NCBI GenBank assembly: GCA_965227455.1
Contig: OZ245752.1
Coordinates: 558,001 to 622,000 of the forward strand
Direction of reading: 5' to 3'
Source of the DNA: JABDIP01 sp965227455
GTDB taxonomy: Bacteria; Pseudomonadota; Alphaproteobacteria; DSM-16000; Inquilinaceae
DNA length: 64,000 nucleotides
Part shown: in pieces, positions 24,363 through 31,580 of the stretch
Layout: each line of letters starts with the position of its first letter
Position numbering within the stretch: position 1 is the first letter of the stretch
Made by a program: the position numbers and the translations under genes
Notes under the pieces: model-generated
What the model was told of the DNA's origin: nothing
Databases searched by the model: none
Seen by the model: only the letters and a program-made list of their open reading frames with translations

Positions 24363-25181
24363 TTTTGTCGGTCCACCCGGCATGACCGTCACCAGCTTCG
24401 GCTCCCGTCCGACCAGCGCTCCGTCCAGGACCCGGTCCACGATCCGGTCCTCGTAATGGTCGTACACGACGACCAGATGCTCCGGGCGCCACATCTCGAC
24501 GGTCCACAGGCGGCCGGCAGTGGCTTGCGGCGTTCCGGTGACGGGTTCCCGCGCGCCCGCGACCTGTTTCAGCAGGTCCGGCAGGCCGTCGGCGAATCCC
24601 TGCACGGCGCGGGCCGCCAGGTCGTGCAGCCCGTCGCCGCGGACCAGCTCGACGCCGCTCTGGTGGATGATGGCGCCGCCGTCGAGCTGGTCGGTGGTCG
24701 GGTGCAGGGTCATGCCGGTCATCTGCGGCTCCAGCATGTAGGAGGGCCAAAAATGGGTGGCCACGCCGCGATACCAGGGCGACAGGCCGCCATGCACGTT
24801 CCAGGCGTAGCGCCGGGCGCGGGCCAGCACCGGTTCCGCCAGCTTGTGGCAGCCATAGGAGAGGATCAGGTCCGGCGCCAGCTCGTCCAGGAAGGCCAGG
24901 GTATCGGCGCCGTTCAGACGGTCCGGGTCGACCGCATGGGCCGGAATGCCGACGATCGGCTTCAGCGCCGAGCCGCCGAAGAACCGCTCCTCGGCTTCCG
25001 CACGGCGGTGGAAGTGCAGGGTGAACAGGGCGGAGAGCCGATGCGACAGCCCGTCAGGTGGCCGCGGCACGAAGCTCTCGCGCTGCTCGATGATGGTGCC
25101 GGCCAGATGGCCGCTTGCCGCCACCTGGCGCACCAGATAGGCGTGGCGCGGATGGTTGCCGGTGACCGTGACGATGCGCAT
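24357..25181 (-). CDS. Formyltransferase-fold protein
   Basis: 274 residues. The formyl-transfer catalytic triad is recognisable: Asn128 and His130 in WNVHGGLSPWYRG, and Asp167 in DQLDGGAIIHQ. This is the fold of methionyl-tRNA formyltransferase, PurN and sugar N-formyltransferases; the N-terminal MRIVTVTGNHPRHAYLVRQV is not the canonical folate-binding start and the protein lacks the Fmt C-terminal domain, so it is probably a specialised formyl- or methionyl-type transferase of unknown substrate. It follows the truncated peptidase gene by four bases. Its last codon and stop come from the palindromic repeat at 24181-24362. Confidence 0.75.
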   Translation of the reverse strand: MRIVTVTGNHPRHAYLVRQVAASGHLAGTIIEQRESFVPRPPDGLSHRLSALFTLHFHRRAEAEERFFGGSALKPIVGIPAHAVDPDRLNGADTLAFLDELAPDLILSYGCHKLAEPVLARARRYAWNVHGGLSPWYRGVATHFWPSYMLEPQMTGMTLHPTTDQLDGGAIIHQSGVELVRGDGLHDLAARAVQGFADGLPDLLKQVAGAREPVTGTPQATAGRLWTVEMWRPEHLVVVYDHYEDRIVDRVLDGALVGREPKLVTVMPGGPTKG

Positions 25182-25185
25182 CGTG

Positions 25186-25839
25186 CTACCCCGCCTGGAA
25201 TTCCAACAGCCCGGCCGCCTCGAGCCGTTCCGCAATGGGGATCAGGTTCTGCACGGCCGTGCCGCGGCGCTCGGCGACGGCGATCAGGTCGCGGCTGCCA
25301 TCGGCATTGGAGAGCAGGGTCAGCACGCTGTTCAGTATCTCCCGGTGGTCCATGGTGCTGTCGTCCGAATGGCCCCAGTTCTGCGGGCCGTTAACCGAGG
25401 GGTAGAGCCCGCGCCGGCCGAGCTGCGGCTCGCCATAGGGCGCTTGGTTGACATAGGGCACCAGATCCGGCTGCTCGGGCAGCGAATGCAGATGCGCCTG
25501 CAGCGCCTCCAGCGGCAGCACCGCCCGCACCGGCTTGGAAAAGCTCACCACATGCAGGTTGCTGTCGGCGAAATCGACGATTGTCCCGCCATCGGGCCCG
25601 GTCAGCCGGGCGGAGCGTATCCGCCATTCCGGCGGCACCTGCCAGTCGAACACCTGGGTGCCGGTGGCCACGCTCTCGACCTCCAGCGGCATGTGCTGCC
25701 GGAAGAATTCCAGGCTCTCCAACAGCCCCTGTCCGGCAATGCTCCGGCAGATCGGAAACAGCGCATCGAACAGCGCCGAATACTCCGCCGCCGCCCGACG
25801 ATCTAACCCCGAAGACACCAGGGCCACTCCCGCGTGCAA
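25186..25839 (-). CDS. DUF4910-type aminopeptidase relative with the catalytic core deleted
   Basis: About 217 residues where relatives have about 430. Residues 1-115 match the N-terminal DUF2172 part (ALFDALFPICRSIAGQGLLE, TGTQVFDWQVPPEWRIRSAR, ADSNLHVVSFSKPV, LPEQPDLVPYVN). The sequence then jumps directly to the C-terminal part QAPYGEPQLGRRGLYPSVNG and a winged-helix-like end (AVQNLIPIAERLEAAGLLEF). The zinc-binding M28 core between them is missing, in frame. Either a recent deletion made an inactive product or the remainder has another job. The start is uncertain (TTG at 25839, GTG at 25827 or 25818). Coupled to the formyltransferase. Confidence 0.65.
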   Translation of the reverse strand: MHAGVALVSSGLDRRAAAEYSALFDALFPICRSIAGQGLLESLEFFRQHMPLEVESVATGTQVFDWQVPPEWRIRSARLTGPDGGTIVDFADSNLHVVSFSKPVRAVLPLEALQAHLHSLPEQPDLVPYVNQAPYGEPQLGRRGLYPSVNGPQNWGHSDDSTMDHREILNSVLTLLSNADGSRDLIAVAERRGTAVQNLIPIAERLEAAGLLEFQAG

Positions 25840-26019
25840 CCCGAATCACTTGTTCGAATTCGACCACAGACGGGAATGGGGTGGAAGGGCAAGCAGGTTC
25901 GGGCGGTCTGGCGCAGGCAAGGCGGGCGGCTGTCACCGTGTGACGGCGATCGAGCCTTGCGGTCCGCATCGGCAACGCCTTCACTGGCCGGAACGAAGAC
26001 CAAAAGACGGGAGCGCGCC

Positions 26020-26769
26020 ATGGCCCAGGACCGATCCGACCACGACGTGCCAGACGAGACCTTGCTCGAGCGGGTCGAGGACGTCGAGTCGCTGTTCCTG
26101 TCGGAGCGTCGGCGGCGCGATGACGATCTGGCCAGCGCGGTGAAGGTGTTCCTGGAGTTCGTGAAGGGCTTCGAGAGCTTCGACATCGACGGCCCCTGCG
26201 TGACCGTGTTCGGCTCGGCCCGTTTCGCCGAGGGCCACCCCCATTACGAGCTGGCCCGTGCGCTGGGGCGCGCCCTGGCGGAGGGCGGCTATACCGTCAT
26301 GACCGGCGGCGGGCCCGGTATCATGGAGGCCGCCAATCGTGGTGCCAAGGAGGGCGGTGGAATTAGCCTGGGCTGCAACATCCGCCTGCCGCAGGAGCAG
26401 AAGCCGAATGCGTATGTCGACCGCTTCATCGAGTTCCAGCATTTTTTCGTGCGCAAGGTGATGCTGGTCAAGTATTCCTCGGCCTTCGTGGTGATGCCGG
26501 GCGGCTTCGGCACTCTGGACGAGGCGTTCGAGGTCATCACCCTGATGCAGACCGGCAAGCTGCAGCGCTTTCCGCTTGTCGCCATGGGTGGCGCGTTCTG
26601 GAGCCATCTGCAGGACTTCATGCACAAGACCATGCTGCGCGAGCAGACCGTCGGCGCCGCCGAGATCGCCCTTATGCAGGTCGCCGACACGGTGGAGCAG
26701 GCCTTGAAGATCATCCGTGCGCCTGGGGAGGCGACCGAGGTGCCGGCGAGGGCGGATCAGATTGACTGA
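26020..26769 (+). CDS. LOG family protein (Rossman fold nucleotide-binding, TIGR00730)
   Basis: 249 residues. GGGPGIMEAANRGAKEGGG and PGGFGTLDEAFEVITLMQTG are the two signatures of the LOG family (cytokinin riboside 5'-monophosphate phosphoribohydrolase-like, also called lysine decarboxylase-like). Members cut the N-glycosidic bond of nucleoside 5'-monophosphates. The longer N-terminus (about 60 residues, charged) is typical of the bacterial type II branch. I take the ATG at 26020; upstream in-frame sequence is not conserved coding. Confidence 0.88.
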   Translation: MAQDRSDHDVPDETLLERVEDVESLFLSERRRRDDDLASAVKVFLEFVKGFESFDIDGPCVTVFGSARFAEGHPHYELARALGRALAEGGYTVMTGGGPGIMEAANRGAKEGGGISLGCNIRLPQEQKPNAYVDRFIEFQHFFVRKVMLVKYSSAFVVMPGGFGTLDEAFEVITLMQTGKLQRFPLVAMGGAFWSHLQDFMHKTMLREQTVGAAEIALMQVADTVEQALKIIRAPGEATEVPARADQID

Positions 26770-26934
26770 GCGGGAGGCGGCGCAGTCCGGGCCGGACCAG
26801 CCGCGGTTGGATGTGCGGAATTCAACCGAATCTCACCCCGGTTGCGACGCTGGGTGACGTGATGCGGCAGGCCGGTGACGACAAGACGGGCAAGGCGGAC
26901 CATGGACGGCACGCTAGCTACAATTGGGGATTTA
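26770..26934. other. Intergenic stretch up to the insertion sequence
   Basis: 165 bases between the LOG gene and the IS left end. I see no gene. It includes the left flank GGGATTTA that, joined to 27783, restores an uninterrupted TTAGTAAACTG repeat. Confidence 0.4.
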
Positions 26935-27780
26935 GGGTCCGGACCCATTAAAGCGATTCCCACGATGCCGGGATTGTGATTCAACGCCGTTTTGGCGGAG
27001 GCGTTGGACATGGCGGAATTCTTCTGGTTTTCGGATGAACAGTGGGCTCGGATCGAGCCGCTCTTGCCGCGGAACACACGTGGCCGCCGGCGGGTGGACG
27101 ATCGCCGGGTGTTGAGCGGCATCGTCCATGCCTTGCAGAGCGGTGGGCGCTGGAATGATTGCCCAAAGCACGTCTACGGACCGAAGAAGACGCTCTATAA
27201 CCGCTTCGTGCGCTGGGCGGAGCGTGGTGTGTGGGAGGACATCTTTCATGCCCTGGCCGGGGCCGAAGACACCCCCGACCGGCTGTTCATCGACAGCAGC
27301 TGCATCAAGGTGCATCGCACGGCCGGCGGCGCAAAAGGGGGGCCTTGGCCCATGGTATCGGCCAGACCCGCGGCGGCCGGAACACCAAGCTCCACGCCGT
27401 CTGCGACAGGCAAGGGCGGCCCTGGGTCCTGCTACTGACACCCGGAAACACCCACGACATGAGGGTGGCCAGGGAGTGTATCGCGGCGCTGCCGCCGTCG
27501 GCCGACCTCGTTGCCGACAAAGGCTATGACAGCGACGATCTGCGCCGCTGGCTGGCCGAGCGCGGAACCCGGGCGATCATCCCGCCCAAGCGCCATCGCA
27601 GGACAAAGCTCGACTGCGACACCGCCGTCTACAGGCAGCGCAATGTGATCGAGCGCATGTTCTGCCGCTTCAAGGATTGGCGGCGCATCGCCACCCGCTT
27701 CGACCGCAAAGTCACCAACTTCCTGGCAACTGTCACCATCGCGGCCATCGTCATCTGGTGGATCTAATGAGTCCGGACCC
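26935..27780 (+). mobile_element. IS5-family insertion sequence (IS427-like group), complete
   Basis: 846 bp bounded by inverted repeats GGGTCCGGACCCATTA (left) and, read inward, GGGTCCGGACTCATTA (right; one mismatch). It is flanked by TA on both sides (26933-26934 and 27781-27782), a 2-bp target duplication as made by this group. It contains one transposase encoded in two overlapping frames. The element looks intact. Confidence 0.9.
27010..27767 (+). CDS. IS5-family DDE transposase, two frames joined by -1 frameshift
   Basis: The first frame (27010-27438) starts MAEFFWFSDEQWARIEPLLP and carries the first catalytic Asp in LFIDSSCIKVHRTA. At AAAAGGGGGG (27333-27342) a slip of one base back enters the second frame (ending 27767), which continues ALAHGIGQTRGGRNTKLHAV, the second Asp in LVADKGYDSDD, and the Glu in RNVIERMFCRFKDWRRIATR. 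Neither frame alone holds a complete DDE triad. Programmed -1 frameshifting at an A/G run is standard in this IS group, so the gene is probably active rather than broken. Confidence 0.88.
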
Positions 27781-27874
27781 TAGTAAACTGTCACCGTAAT
27801 GTTAGTAAACTGTCACCGTAATGTCCCGTAATGCCCTGCGTTTTGGGGCGTTTAGTAAACTGTTCCCGTAACTC
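27781..27874. repeat. Short direct-repeat array beside the IS
   Basis: TAGTAAACTGTCACCGTAAT followed by GT occurs twice in perfect tandem (27781-27802 and 27803-27824); a third, diverged copy (TAGTAAACTGTTCCCGTAAC) is at 27853-27874. Removing the IS joins 26932-26934 (TTA) to 27783 and regenerates the TTAGTAAACTG start of the first copy, so the IS landed inside it. Multiple terminal repeats of this length are known at ends of IS21-type elements, of which this could be a remnant; that is inference. Confidence 0.75.
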
Positions 27875-28100
27875 ATGTCCTCGCAACTCTAACCGGAATG
27901 ACCAGGTCATCGTCCGCACTCCCCAATTGAGAACGATGGTCACGAAAGCGTCTCCGATGAGGCGCCAGGCTCAATCTTGACGCGAACAACCCTGGGTCGA
28001 ATTCCCAATCGCGTCAAATGAGAATTTGTGAGAGGGGTATACACTGTTGTTATATCCCAGTTGAGTGACCGGCCGCGCCAAGTGCTGATCGGTGATCCAG
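27875..28100. other. Intergenic region upstream of the LysR gene
   Basis: 226 bases without a recognisable gene. It should contain the LysR promoter; I see no divergent partner gene, which is unusual for LysR regulators. Confidence 0.35.
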
Positions 28101-28985
28101 ATGCTGACGTTCCGACAGTTGGAGGCCTTCAAGGCGGTGATGGATGCCGGCACCGTGGTCGGGGCGGCAGAGAATCTGCGCCTGTCCCAGCCGGCGGTTA
28201 GCCGGTTGCTGACAGATCTCGAATCGGGGATCGGCATGAGCCTGTTCGACCGGCGGAAGGGCAGGCTGACCCCGCGCCGGGAAGCGGTGGAGCTTTGCAG
28301 CGAAGTCGATCGCTGCTTTGTCGGTCTCGACCGTATTGCCGACGCCGCGATGAACATCCGCAATCGGGCGAGAACGCATCTCAGGATGGCGTCGTTGCCC
28401 GGCTTCTCCATGGGTGTCGTGGGGGGGGTCGTCGCCCAGTTCATCTGCCGGAATCCGGACGTTAGCCTGTCGCTGGAGGTGCAATCCAGATCGGATATGA
28501 TCGATGGCGTCGCAGATGGCCGCTTCGACATCGGTCTGGCGACCTGGGCGTCCGACAATCCGGCGGTAGCGAGCCGGAAGCTGGCAAGCCTCGATTTGGT
28601 CTGGCTGGTCCCGGCAGAGCATCCGCTTGCCGCGCGTGATTGGATCTCGCCGGCCGACCTGGACGGCTTCGACTGCGTGCTGGGAACCGACCATACGCCG
28701 ACGCGCGAGCGGCTTGACCAGGCCTTCCGCGACGCCGGAGCGGAGCCCCGCATCCGCTTTGAGGTGACGACGATCAGTGCAGCGGTCGACCTGGTTTCGA
28801 GGGGGCTTTGCATATCGTTCGCCTCGGAATACGTCCATGACCATTTGCTGGTGCCTGGGGTCTGCGCCATTCCGATCCGGCCGGCTCTCCAGATCGACAT
28901 GGTCGCGTACTACCCTTCCGCCCGGCCGTTGGAAGGCACTTTCGCCGAGCTGATCGAGATGTATACGGATGCGGCTCGGCGCTAG
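28101..28985 (+). CDS. LysR family transcriptional regulator
   Basis: 294 residues. The N-terminal helix-turn-helix reads LTFRQLEAFKAVMDAGTVVG then AAENLRLSQPAVSRLLTDLE, and the C-terminal periplasmic-binding-protein-like sensor follows from about residue 90 (HLRMASLPGFSMGVVGGVVA, DIGLATWASDNPAV, WLVPAEHPLA). The DNA-binding half resembles regulators of amino-acid and opine catabolism, but the ligand cannot be told. No divergent target gene is adjacent: the IS and its repeats occupy that side and may have separated the regulator from its partner. Confidence 0.92.
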   Translation: MLTFRQLEAFKAVMDAGTVVGAAENLRLSQPAVSRLLTDLESGIGMSLFDRRKGRLTPRREAVELCSEVDRCFVGLDRIADAAMNIRNRARTHLRMASLPGFSMGVVGGVVAQFICRNPDVSLSLEVQSRSDMIDGVADGRFDIGLATWASDNPAVASRKLASLDLVWLVPAEHPLAARDWISPADLDGFDCVLGTDHTPTRERLDQAFRDAGAEPRIRFEVTTISAAVDLVSRGLCISFASEYVHDHLLVPGVCAIPIRPALQIDMVAYYPSARPLEGTFAELIEMYTDAARR

Positions 28986-29012
28986 CGACGCCGGTGAACG
29001 GACAGGGCGCCC

Positions 29013-29726
29013 TCAGCCGATCCGCCTTGCCACCTCCGCGAACACCGCCTCGAACATCTCCGTGGTCAGCTTGCCGGTGTTCGTGTTGTAGCGGGAGCAG
29101 TGGTAGCTGTCGGCCAGCAGGCGGGTGTCGTCGGGCCCGGTCGCCAGCGGGTGCATGGTGCCGTGTTTGAAGGGCAGGGCGGACTGCTTCAGGCCCAGCG
29201 CGGCCAGGATGGCGCGGTGGGCGACGCCGCCCAGCGCCACCACGATCTTCAGATTGGGCATGGCCGAGAGCTCGCCCGCCAGATAGGGGCGGCAGGCCTT
29301 GATCTCCTGGCCGATCGGCTTGTTCTCCGGCGGCACGCAGCGTACCGCATTGGTGATGCGGCACCGGGTGAGCCGCAGGCCGTCATCCGGGCGGGACTCG
29401 TACCGCCCCTCGGCCAGGCCGTATTTGGTCAGCGTGGCATAGAGCAGGTCGCCGGCGTAATCGCCGGTGAAGGGGCGGGCGGTGCGGTTGGCGCCGCGCA
29501 GCCCCGGAGCCAGGCCGACCACCAGCACCGGGGCCGCGACCGGTCCGAAGGAATCGACCGGCGCGTTGTGGAAATCCGGGTGCTTGGCCCGGTTGTCGGT
29601 GCGGAATTCGGCCAGCCGCGGGCAGAGCGGGCAATCCCGGCCCGGCTGCTCCGGCACCGTACCGGTCGCAGGCGCGGCGCCGCGATCCAGCAGGGAGAGC
29701 TGTCCGCCTTGCTGATTGCCTGCCAT
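29013..29726 (-). CDS. Family 5 (UdgB-type) uracil-DNA glycosylase
   Basis: 237 residues. Four cysteines for the iron-sulfur cluster are at 32, 35, 122 and 130 (DCPLCPRL; RCRITNAVRC). Motif 1 is GLAPGLRGANRTARPFTGDY, where family 5 has Ala in place of the usual acidic catalytic residue, and the C-terminal motif is DSYHCSRYNTNTG with the conserved His. The enzyme removes uracil and related bases from DNA. A GTG/ATG upstream at 29747 is possible, but MAGNQQ has the better ribosome-binding site (GCGGAGA). Confidence 0.88.
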   Translation of the reverse strand: MAGNQQGGQLSLLDRGAAPATGTVPEQPGRDCPLCPRLAEFRTDNRAKHPDFHNAPVDSFGPVAAPVLVVGLAPGLRGANRTARPFTGDYAGDLLYATLTKYGLAEGRYESRPDDGLRLTRCRITNAVRCVPPENKPIGQEIKACRPYLAGELSAMPNLKIVVALGGVAHRAILAALGLKQSALPFKHGTMHPLATGPDDTRLLADSYHCSRYNTNTGKLTTEMFEAVFAEVARRIG

Positions 29727-29874
29727 CGTCGGTTCTCCGCGCAGCACAAGGTAACAGGGCCGGACGGTGGCTGTCGCACCATCCGGCCCCCAGTTCTAGG
29801 CCAATTCGAATACAAAGCCAGCGCGCCGCGGCGGCCCCTTTGACCAGGCGGTCGCCGGGCCGGTGCGGCGGCGA

Positions 29875-30519
29875 TCAGGCGGTGCGGTAGTAGGCCGTTT
29901 CCTCCTCGCCCTCCAGCTCGTCGTCGAGGTCCTCGTCGATCTCGTCCTGATCCCCGGCGTCGGCATACTCGCTTGCCCGGTGGCTCGGCGGCGTCGTGCG
30001 CTGGATATGCGGCGCCAGCTCCTGCAACTCGATGAAGTTATCGGCGGTGCGGCGCAGATCGTCGGCCACCATCGGCGGATGCGCCTTGACCGTGCTGACC
30101 ACGGTCACCCTCACGCCCTTGCGCTGGATCGCCTCGACCAGCCGGCGGAAATCCCCGTCGCCGGAGAACAGCAGGATGTGGTCCACCTTGTCGGTCATCT
30201 CCAGGGCGTCGACCGACAGGTCGATATCGACGCTGCCCTTGGCCTTGCGCCGGCCCTGCGAATCCGTGAACTCTTTGATCGGCTTGGTGACCATCGTGTA
30301 GCCGTTGTAGTCAAGCCAGTCGATCAGGGGACGGATCGGCGAATACTCTTGGTCTTCGACAAGCATCGTGTAGTAGAACGCGCGAATCAGGCGCCCTTTC
30401 TTCGCGAAAAGCTCCAGGAGGCGCTTATAATCGATGTCGAAACCAAGCGAACGGGCCGCAGAGTAAAGATTGGCCCCGTCTATGAAGAGCGCCAACCTCT
30501 CTTCTTTGTAGAAAATCAT
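29875..30519 (-). CDS. NYN domain (LabA/DUF88-like PIN-fold) protein
   Basis: 214 residues. The PIN-like fold starts RLALFIDGANLYSAARSLGF with Asp14, followed by MVTKPIKEFTDSQGRRKAKG, SVDIDLSVDALEMTDKVDHI and LLFSGDGDFRRLVEAIQRKG, where the acidic residues form the metal site of a ribonuclease. The C-terminus is acidic (DAGDQDEIDEDLDDELEGEE). It probably processes RNA. It stands divergent from rpoZ, a common arrangement in Rhodospirillales. Confidence 0.88.
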   Translation of the reverse strand: MIFYKEERLALFIDGANLYSAARSLGFDIDYKRLLELFAKKGRLIRAFYYTMLVEDQEYSPIRPLIDWLDYNGYTMVTKPIKEFTDSQGRRKAKGSVDIDLSVDALEMTDKVDHILLFSGDGDFRRLVEAIQRKGVRVTVVSTVKAHPPMVADDLRRTADNFIELQELAPHIQRTTPPSHRASEYADAGDQDEIDEDLDDELEGEEETAYYRTA

Positions 30520-30924
30520 ATCAACGCCTTTGCTATAAGTCGAATTCTTGAATTACGGCTGAGTAACGGCGTAGACGCTTCGACCCTGAAGGTCAATCGT
30601 TTCTTAGCAGCCGATACAATTGTTCCTTGCATTTTATTAAATTCTAACCGACGGACGACCGCACCTTTCTGGCGTTTTTGTCTCCGGCAACACGGCGGAC
30701 CGGTTGAGACCGGATCGTTACGGGCCGCCGACGCGCGCCGCTCTTGCAATGCCCGGCGGAATTCCGCTACAACCCGGCCGCGCCGCCGGAATTGCCGCCG
30801 GACGGGCGCTGGGCGCCGTGCTCGGACCTTCATGGGTTCGGGGCATTCGGGCTGTGCTTTGTTGCCTGCCCCGGGGCGCCCACATATATTATTCATAGCA
30901 CCGGTGTCTTGGAGAAGGAACGGC
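30520..30924. promoter_or_regulatory. Divergent promoter region between the NYN gene and rpoZ
   Basis: 405 bases. The left half (30520-30660) is A+T-rich and should hold the NYN promoter; the right end before rpoZ includes ACATATATTATTCATAG at about 30881-30897, a possible -10 region. GGAGAAGGA at 30911-30919 is the rpoZ ribosome-binding site. No gene was found in it. Confidence 0.4.
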
Positions 30925-31416
30925 ATGGCCCGCGTTACCGTCGAAGATTGCGTTACAAAGATTCCCAACCGGTTCGAGCTGGTCATGAATGCCGCCCGCC
31001 GGGCCCGCGACGTGTCCGCCGGCGCGCCGCTCACCGTCGATCGCGACAACGACAAGAACCCGGTCGTGGCCCTGCGCGAAATCGCCGAGGAAACCATCTC
31101 GCTCGAGGAGTTGGGCGACGCCCTGGTCAAGGACTACCAGAAGGTGCACGAGCCCGAAGAGCCGGAAGAGGACATCATCGAGCTGATGGCCGGCGAGGAA
31201 GAGTGGATGCCGGGCGCAGCCGATGCTGGTCCGCAGCTCGGCGGCGGCGACGTCATGCCGCAGCCCGATCTCTCCGCCACGCCCGCCGACCCGCTGGCAG
31301 AGGCGCCGGCCGATCCGCTTGGCGGGATGTCCGCGGACGAACCGGCCGAGGCCGCCGAAGAGCCGCCGGCGACGCCGGACGACTCCTTGTCCGCCGAGGA
31401 CGACCCCCTCGCTTAG
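30925..31416 (+). CDS. rpoZ: RNA polymerase omega subunit with acidic C-terminal extension
   Basis: 163 residues. The omega core is MARVTVEDCVTKIPNRFELV, MNAARRARDVSAGAPLTVDR and VALREIAEETISLEELGDAL, which helps assemble RNA polymerase through the beta' subunit. Omega is usually 70-130 residues; here about 70 extra residues follow, rich in Glu, Asp, Pro and Ala (EEPEEDIIELMAGEEEW, then PADPLAEAPADPLGG). Extended acidic tails occur in alphaproteobacteria, but this one is long. Confidence 0.95.
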   Translation: MARVTVEDCVTKIPNRFELVMNAARRARDVSAGAPLTVDRDNDKNPVVALREIAEETISLEELGDALVKDYQKVHEPEEPEEDIIELMAGEEEWMPGAADAGPQLGGGDVMPQPDLSATPADPLAEAPADPLGGMSADEPAEAAEEPPATPDDSLSAEDDPLA

Positions 31417-31580
31417 CGATCCGGAATCGGCGGGCCATGGCCGCCCGCCAGCGGAGGCGGACCGCCAAACCGACCATCGGGTGGTCTGATCCCAGTGCGC
31501 CATGACCGGAACAGAACCGAGAGCGATCCGGCGCCGGTAAGGCCGATGCCCCGGCCCTCGCGGCCGGCCTGGGGCGACCG

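Noticed and set aside
27010..27438. Transposase read as a broken pseudogene
   Set aside because: The frame change is exactly -1 at an A4G6 slip site and both halves hold conserved catalytic residues, as in active members of this IS group.
27781..27874. Direct repeats considered as a CRISPR array
   Set aside because: Tandem copies without spacers, only three units, no cas genes nearby.
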